Shown here: positions 59,626-64,000 of the stretch, piece after piece
Layout of the letters: every line of letters begins with the position of its first letter
How positions within the stretch are numbered: position 1 is the first letter of the stretch
Assembly (NCBI GenBank): GCA_010279815.1
Contig: QEOQ01000515.1
Coordinates: 142,284 to 206,283 of the forward strand
Origin: Brachionus plicatilis
Lineage: Eukaryota > Rotifera > Eurotatoria > Ploima > Brachionidae
Length of the DNA: 64,000 bases
Direction of reading: 5' to 3'
Notes under the pieces: model-generated
Databases searched by the model: none
The model's input: only the letters and a program-made list of their open reading frames with translations
Told to the model about the DNA's origin: nothing
Translations under genes and position numbers: made by a program

Positions 59626-61002
59626 TTTTTGCTTGGAGTTCTTATGAAAATTATTCGCCTAAATTTACTCGTCATAAATAATTTTCTAAACTAAGCTAAT
59701 TCTAAAATTAATTTTAGAATGCAATTTAAAATTGTTCAATACAAGCACTAAGGCTTTGATGGAACAAAAATTGGAAAAGTTTGATTTAATAAGTCTGCAT
59801 GCAAAAAAGTGGATCAATTTGATTTTTTTTCGAAAATAGAACATTTTTCTAAATGAAAACTTGAAATTTTTTTAGAATTTTTTTCAATTTTTTTCAACAA
59901 AAACAAAAAAAAAACAGATATGTTAATTTAAAAATTTATTCTAAGAATAGATATTGTTAAAAAAAAATTTGCAATATTAGCCTGGGTAGAGTGAAAAATT
60001 TTTATGAATTTTTTATTTTTAAAGAATTTGAAGTTTTTAAAAATTTTATTCTTCCCATATGGTCATAATTAAATTACTAAAACGCAGTCATTGTTAAGCT
60101 TGAGAGCTATTTTTCTTTAATTTTCTTATGGGGAGGCAGTCTATTCTATTTATTAATAATTAAAGAATTAACTCTTAAATTTTTGTTAAACAAATGGCAA
60201 GCTATGTTTTCTTTTAAACATTTTTCTTAATAATTTTGAAATAAAAAAGCTCAAAAAGGATTTGGATTTATTTTAAATAATTAGAAAAAAAATAAATTAT
60301 AAAATTTCCTTTTTATTAACTCAAATAACTCGTTGGTTTTTCTGATTATCTTGAAATCAAAAATTGATATATACAGAACGGCTAAAAGTTTTTGTGGTAT
60401 TAAAAAATTTATTATTAAATTTAAATTTTAAATTTATTTTTACATGACAATTTTTTAAAAATTTCATGATTATTTTTGTATTTTATAACTCAAAATTATC
60501 TAGTAAAAATATTAAAAAAGAAAAAATAACTTTTCAAAAGTTATCCTACTTACAAATATCGAATATTTTACGTTCCAATTTAGTTTCTAAATTTGAAGAT
60601 AAAAATAATTCTATCACTTAAAGCCTTAATTATAATGCTCAGTTAAATTTATTTTTGTTATTTAATAATAATTTGATTCTGCCAGTTTGGGTCACCCGAT
60701 TTATTTGAATTATTTTTGAATATCTAAAATTTGAATTCTTATATTTAAATTTTTGATTAAAGATAGAATCTGAATTATTAAATTAAAAAATATATTGATC
60801 CAGATTTTTAAATTAAAAGAAGTTTTTTAAGAATTTAAAGTACAAAAAAATTATTTTCAAAATTGATTAAAAAATGTAAAATTAAAAAAAAATTATTATT
60901 CCAGAAAAAAAATAAGTGACCAAAAAATTTATTATGTGACTAAAGAAAAAATTAAGTGACCAAATAAATTCAAAATCATTAGATTTAAATTTTTAATGTT
61001 TT
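59626..61002. other. Intergenic AT-rich stretch
   Basis: No gene seen. 60848-60990 shares blocks with 61443-61540 (ATTTTCAAAATTGATTAAAA and TTAGATTTAAATTTTTAATG), a short duplicated segment that brackets the piggyBac-like remnant. Confidence 0.5.
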
Positions 61003-61345
61003 TTAACCCTTTCCGCTCAAAAAAAATACCGAATTCAGGACACTTATTAGTTATATATAAGTTTCATAGTTTCATCTGTGCATTTTAGTTTTTCAAGTGC
61101 CTGCTTTTAATATAATAAACTTTTATATTTAATGCTGTCTAATTTTACTTCTGACAGTTCCTTGTTTATTTTATATATTTTACCTTTATATGAAGTATAA
61201 TGTCTTTTTCTATTTTCTTACTCTTGCTCATCTTCATCTTTATCTTCAATATCAGTCTCGTCAAGATCATTAACTGAATCAATTGTATTTTGCCATGTGC
61301 ATCTTCTGAGCTAATCTCACTTCCAAAATTTCCTTCAATAGAACC
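61003..61345 (-). mobile_element. Possible piggyBac remnant (end plus acidic region)
   Basis: TTAA at 61003-61006 is followed by CCCTTTCCGCTC, like piggyBac ends (TTAACCCTTT...). On the complement at about 61215-61290 a short frame reads VNDLDETDIEDKDEDEQE, like the acidic N-terminus of piggyBac transposases. No catalytic part is present, and the second end was not found. Tentative. Confidence 0.3.
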
Positions 61346-62077
61346 AAGCGCGTATGTAAATTCACAATTAAACTTTTATTGTGCTTCAAAATGAAAAATA
61401 TATTATCAAATAAAATTAAACTTTTTTCAATTTAGAATCATCATCAAAAATTATTTTCAAAATTGATTAAAAAATGTAAAATTTAAAATAAATTATTATT
61501 CCAGAAAAAATCATTAGATTTAAATTTTTAATGTTTCCACTATTCACACACATATTCCACTATTGAAATTTAGGTGACTAGTCTTGGTCACATATACTGG
61601 TCCCATAATATATAACTGATGACTAAGACCCTGAAAATTGAAACAAAAAATAATTCAAAATTTTGATTACTAATTAAATTACTCATTAGTCAAATATTTA
61701 TATAACAATGTCCGCTTTTTGAACAAAGACTATTTTTTTGTCCCGTTTGAAAATCAAGAAATTATTTTTAATTTATTGTTTTTTTCAAAAGCAGGAAAAT
61801 TAAATTTTTCAAAATATATACATAAACAATATGCACCCCGAAGTCAATACCCAATTTAGCAAATGATAAATCTTATCATTCTTTTGAAAAATTATCTCTC
61901 ATTTTGTGTCTAAAATTTTCCATTAAAATTGTTTACATCGAAGCAAAAGCTTAAATTAGAAAAAAAGAAAAAAAAAAAAACTATCTTTAATTTCAATTTG
62001 TCTCTCACATGACAATGCTAAATGGATAATTTTTAAATTTTAGAATTTGATTTGTTTTCTATTGAGAGTTTATACAA
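61346..62077. promoter_or_regulatory. Upstream region of Rab5
   Basis: AT-rich, with a repeat piece at 61443-61540. The segment from about 61850 to the ATG should hold the Rab5 promoter and 5' UTR; no TATA box or other motif can be assigned. Confidence 0.35.
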
Positions 62078-62701
62078 ATGTCCAGGCAGTCAAATGTGCC
62101 CAATTCGAACAGTATAAACAAAATATGTCAATTTAAAGTTGTTCTACTGGGAGAATCGGCAGTGGGAAAGTCAAGCTTGGTAATTCGCTTTGTAAAAAGA
62201 GAATTCCACGAATTTCAAGAGAGTACAATCGGGGCAGCGTTTTTGACCCAATCGATGCAAATTGACGACACCACAGTCAAATTTGAGATATGGGACACGG
62301 CAGGACAAGAACGCTACCATTCGTTGGCTCCCATGTACTACCGAGGCGCTCAGGCAGCCTTGATTGTCTTTGACATTACATCAAAGGACAGCTTTTTAAA
62401 AGCTCAAAATTGGGTCAGAGAGCTGGCAAAACAGGCCAATACTAACATTGTAATTGCTCTGGTTGGCAATAAGGTTGATTTGGCAAGTAAACGCGCAGTA
62501 GAGTTCAATGAAGCAAAGTTGTATGCTGAACAGAATGGCCTTATTTTCATGGAGACATCGGCAAAAACAGCTGTAAATGTAGTGGAAATATTCACGGCCA
62601 TAGCTACTCGTTTGCCGAGAAACGACAAGCAGGCATCTGTCGCTGATACAATTAGAGCCGATAAAGAAACTCAGAAAGAAAAGGGTGGATGCTGCAAATA
62701 G
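62078..62701 (+). CDS. RAB5: Rab5 small GTPase
   Basis: 207 residues in one exon, the usual length. All GTPase motifs are intact: P-loop GESAVGKSS (25-33), switch [22 protein letters not shown] and ETSAK. The switch wording ([34 protein letters not shown]) identifies Rab5. It controls fusion and maturation of early endosomes. The C-terminus GGCCK carries the two prenylated cysteines, with only one residue after them. A possible AATAAA lies at 62887-62892. Confidence 0.97.
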   Translation: MSRQSNVPNSNSINKICQFKVVLLGESAVGKSSLVIRFVKREFHEFQESTIGAAFLTQSMQIDDTTVKFEIWDTAGQERYHSLAPMYYRGAQAALIVFDITSKDSFLKAQNWVRELAKQANTNIVIALVGNKVDLASKRAVEFNEAKLYAEQNGLIFMETSAKTAVNVVEIFTAIATRLPRNDKQASVADTIRADKETQKEKGGCCK

Positions 62702-63185
62702 ATATACTCGGAATTTATTGAAAATATGTTCTAGTCCATTCAAGTTTGTTTTTATCGTTTTCACTTAAACTCAGCCATAAATCTAATCGATTTATGCGGT
62801 TTTTTTCCAATTATATTTTTTATCCAAGAACTTGCCATTTTTTTTTTTTAATTGAAATTTTAGCAAAAAAATAATGATATTTTTTAAATAAAAGTTTTGA
62901 GTCAAGTTGAATATTTTGTTTTTTAGTTAAATGAATACTGTTTGTCTAGAGAATTTAGAAAATTTATTTCTTTTTATGCAAGGTTTGTTTCTGGGAAGCC
63001 CAGCGGCTATAAATAAAAAAACAAAAATAATTTATTTTGTTCGAATTTTATTCAGAAAAAATTTTTTTATAAGAAAAGTACAAAAACTAGGATAGAAAAA
63101 AAAATCAAAATGAAAAAATTTCAAAAAAAAGAGAGGTTTTTTTTATCAAAATAAAAATGTCTACAAAATTTAGAACATATTATTT
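62702..63185. other. 3' flank of Rab5
   Basis: Rab5 3' UTR with AATAAA at 62887-62892, then AT-rich sequence leading into the transposase relic. Nothing else seen. Confidence 0.5.
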
Positions 63186-63905
63186 TTTAACATTTAAAAT
63201 GGCCGCCCTTAGCTTAAATACACTCAGCGAGACGTTTTGGCATAAATTCAATCATGTTCTTGACTATTTCACTTGGAACTTTCAACCATTAATCAAAAAG
63301 AACGCTTTTTAGATGCTTTCCTGATGTAATCTTTTTATTGACCATTTTGTGGTCTATTTATGACCATAATTTCTCTATTGGATTAAGACCAGGGCACCAA
63401 GGGAGGACCGATCTCGAACGGAATGAGCAGTATGTGAACTATCCCCATCTTGCCGAAAAATCCAATGCTGACTCTGATCAAAAAATAACTAGGCTGATGG
63501 TAACAACTGATTTTCCAAGGTGTCCATGTGTACAAACTGATTGATTCTGTCTGTATAAATAGAGCAACAACCAGTCCCTTTATGATTAATACATCCATAA
63601 ACTCCAACTGAACCTCCACCTGACTCTGGTATACAAAACTTGGGTTGATACTTTTCGTTTGCGAAACGTTTTACGAACACTCTTTATTTTCTGTTTAATA
63701 CTTCAAAATTAGATTCATCGCTGAAAATAACTTTTGACCAGTCTTTGACAGTCCATCTTTTTCGTTCTTTAAACCATTCGAGCCTTTTCAACCGGTTCAA
63801 TACAGTCAAAAGAGGCTTTGTTATAGCAGTATATGACTGTATATTTTTCCTTAATACCATTCTTCTAACAGTGTCTTTGTTTTAATGGTCAAAAACTTGT
63901 TCTGG
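63186..63905 (-). pseudogene. Tc1/mariner transposase, decayed
   Basis: The complement reads RLKRLEWFKERKRWTVKDWS then KVIFSDESNFEVLNRK (first catalytic Asp). After stops come KFCIPESGGGSVGVYGCINH, INQFVHMDTLENQLLPS, and DQSQHWIFRQDGDSSHTAHS (second catalytic Asp region). Several stops and at least one frameshift are present, so it is inactive. The N-terminal HTH would lie beyond 63905, where similarity fades. No terminal inverted repeats were recognised. Confidence 0.8.
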
Positions 63906-64000
63906 AGATAAAACAGTGTGAAAAAACTTTTTTTTCACAGTCTGCAAAAGTTGTGCCATTAAATTATTATTTATTTATTTATTTGTATGTCTGTACCGAG

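Overview
The window is eukaryotic, very AT-rich DNA from a small invertebrate animal. The genes (SoxC, HDAC8, DEG/ENaC, CRELD, Deltex-type E3 ligase) are metazoan. Nearly every intron I could place is only 49-63 bp with GT..AG ends. Compact genes in AT-rich DNA with many small foldback elements would fit a rotifer such as a monogonont, but that assignment is inference and nothing here proves it. There is one 100-N assembly gap at 10968-11067.

Layout. 1-2836: repeats, including a 306-bp MITE with 11-bp target duplications. 2837-7779: 3' two thirds of AASS (lysine degradation). 9376-10677: Gln/Tyr-rich protein. 11068-16015: a near-identical direct repeat flanking a macro-RING-Deltex gene and a small Tim17/NDUFA11-like gene. 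16560-19992: a zinc transporter divergent from HDAC8, whose two short 5' exons I located. 22937-37332: two intronless SoxC paralogues on the minus strand, about 12 kb apart, separated by a gene desert full of LINE 3' ends and MITEs. 38490-40041: LINE fragments and a hAT-like element. 40444-44040: an RPS13-RPL34-unknown gene cluster (minus strand) head-to-head with an OTU-type cysteine-protease-like gene. 47038-48410: CRELD, with two possible C-termini. 49506-52904: a 3.4-kb pogo-like element. 53657-55045: a DEG/ENaC channel gene broken by one in-frame stop. 55599-56100: duplicated 3' end of the OTU gene. 58002-59625: COX7C (assembled from two short exons) tail-to-tail with AUP1. 62078-62701: Rab5. 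63190-63905: a decayed Tc1/mariner transposase.

The genes are mostly unrelated housekeeping or developmental genes and form no single pathway. Local groupings worth attention are the RPS13-RPL34-unknown cluster (two 146-bp gaps, possible operon), the HDAC8/zinc transporter and RPS13/OTU divergent pairs, and the tandem SoxC genes. The most unusual single genes are the macro-RING-DTC protein, which joins in one polypeptide functions held by the PARP9/DTX3L pair in vertebrates, and CRELD, where retention or removal of one 61-bp intron would switch between a membrane-hairpin tail and an ER-retrieval-like KSDEL tail.
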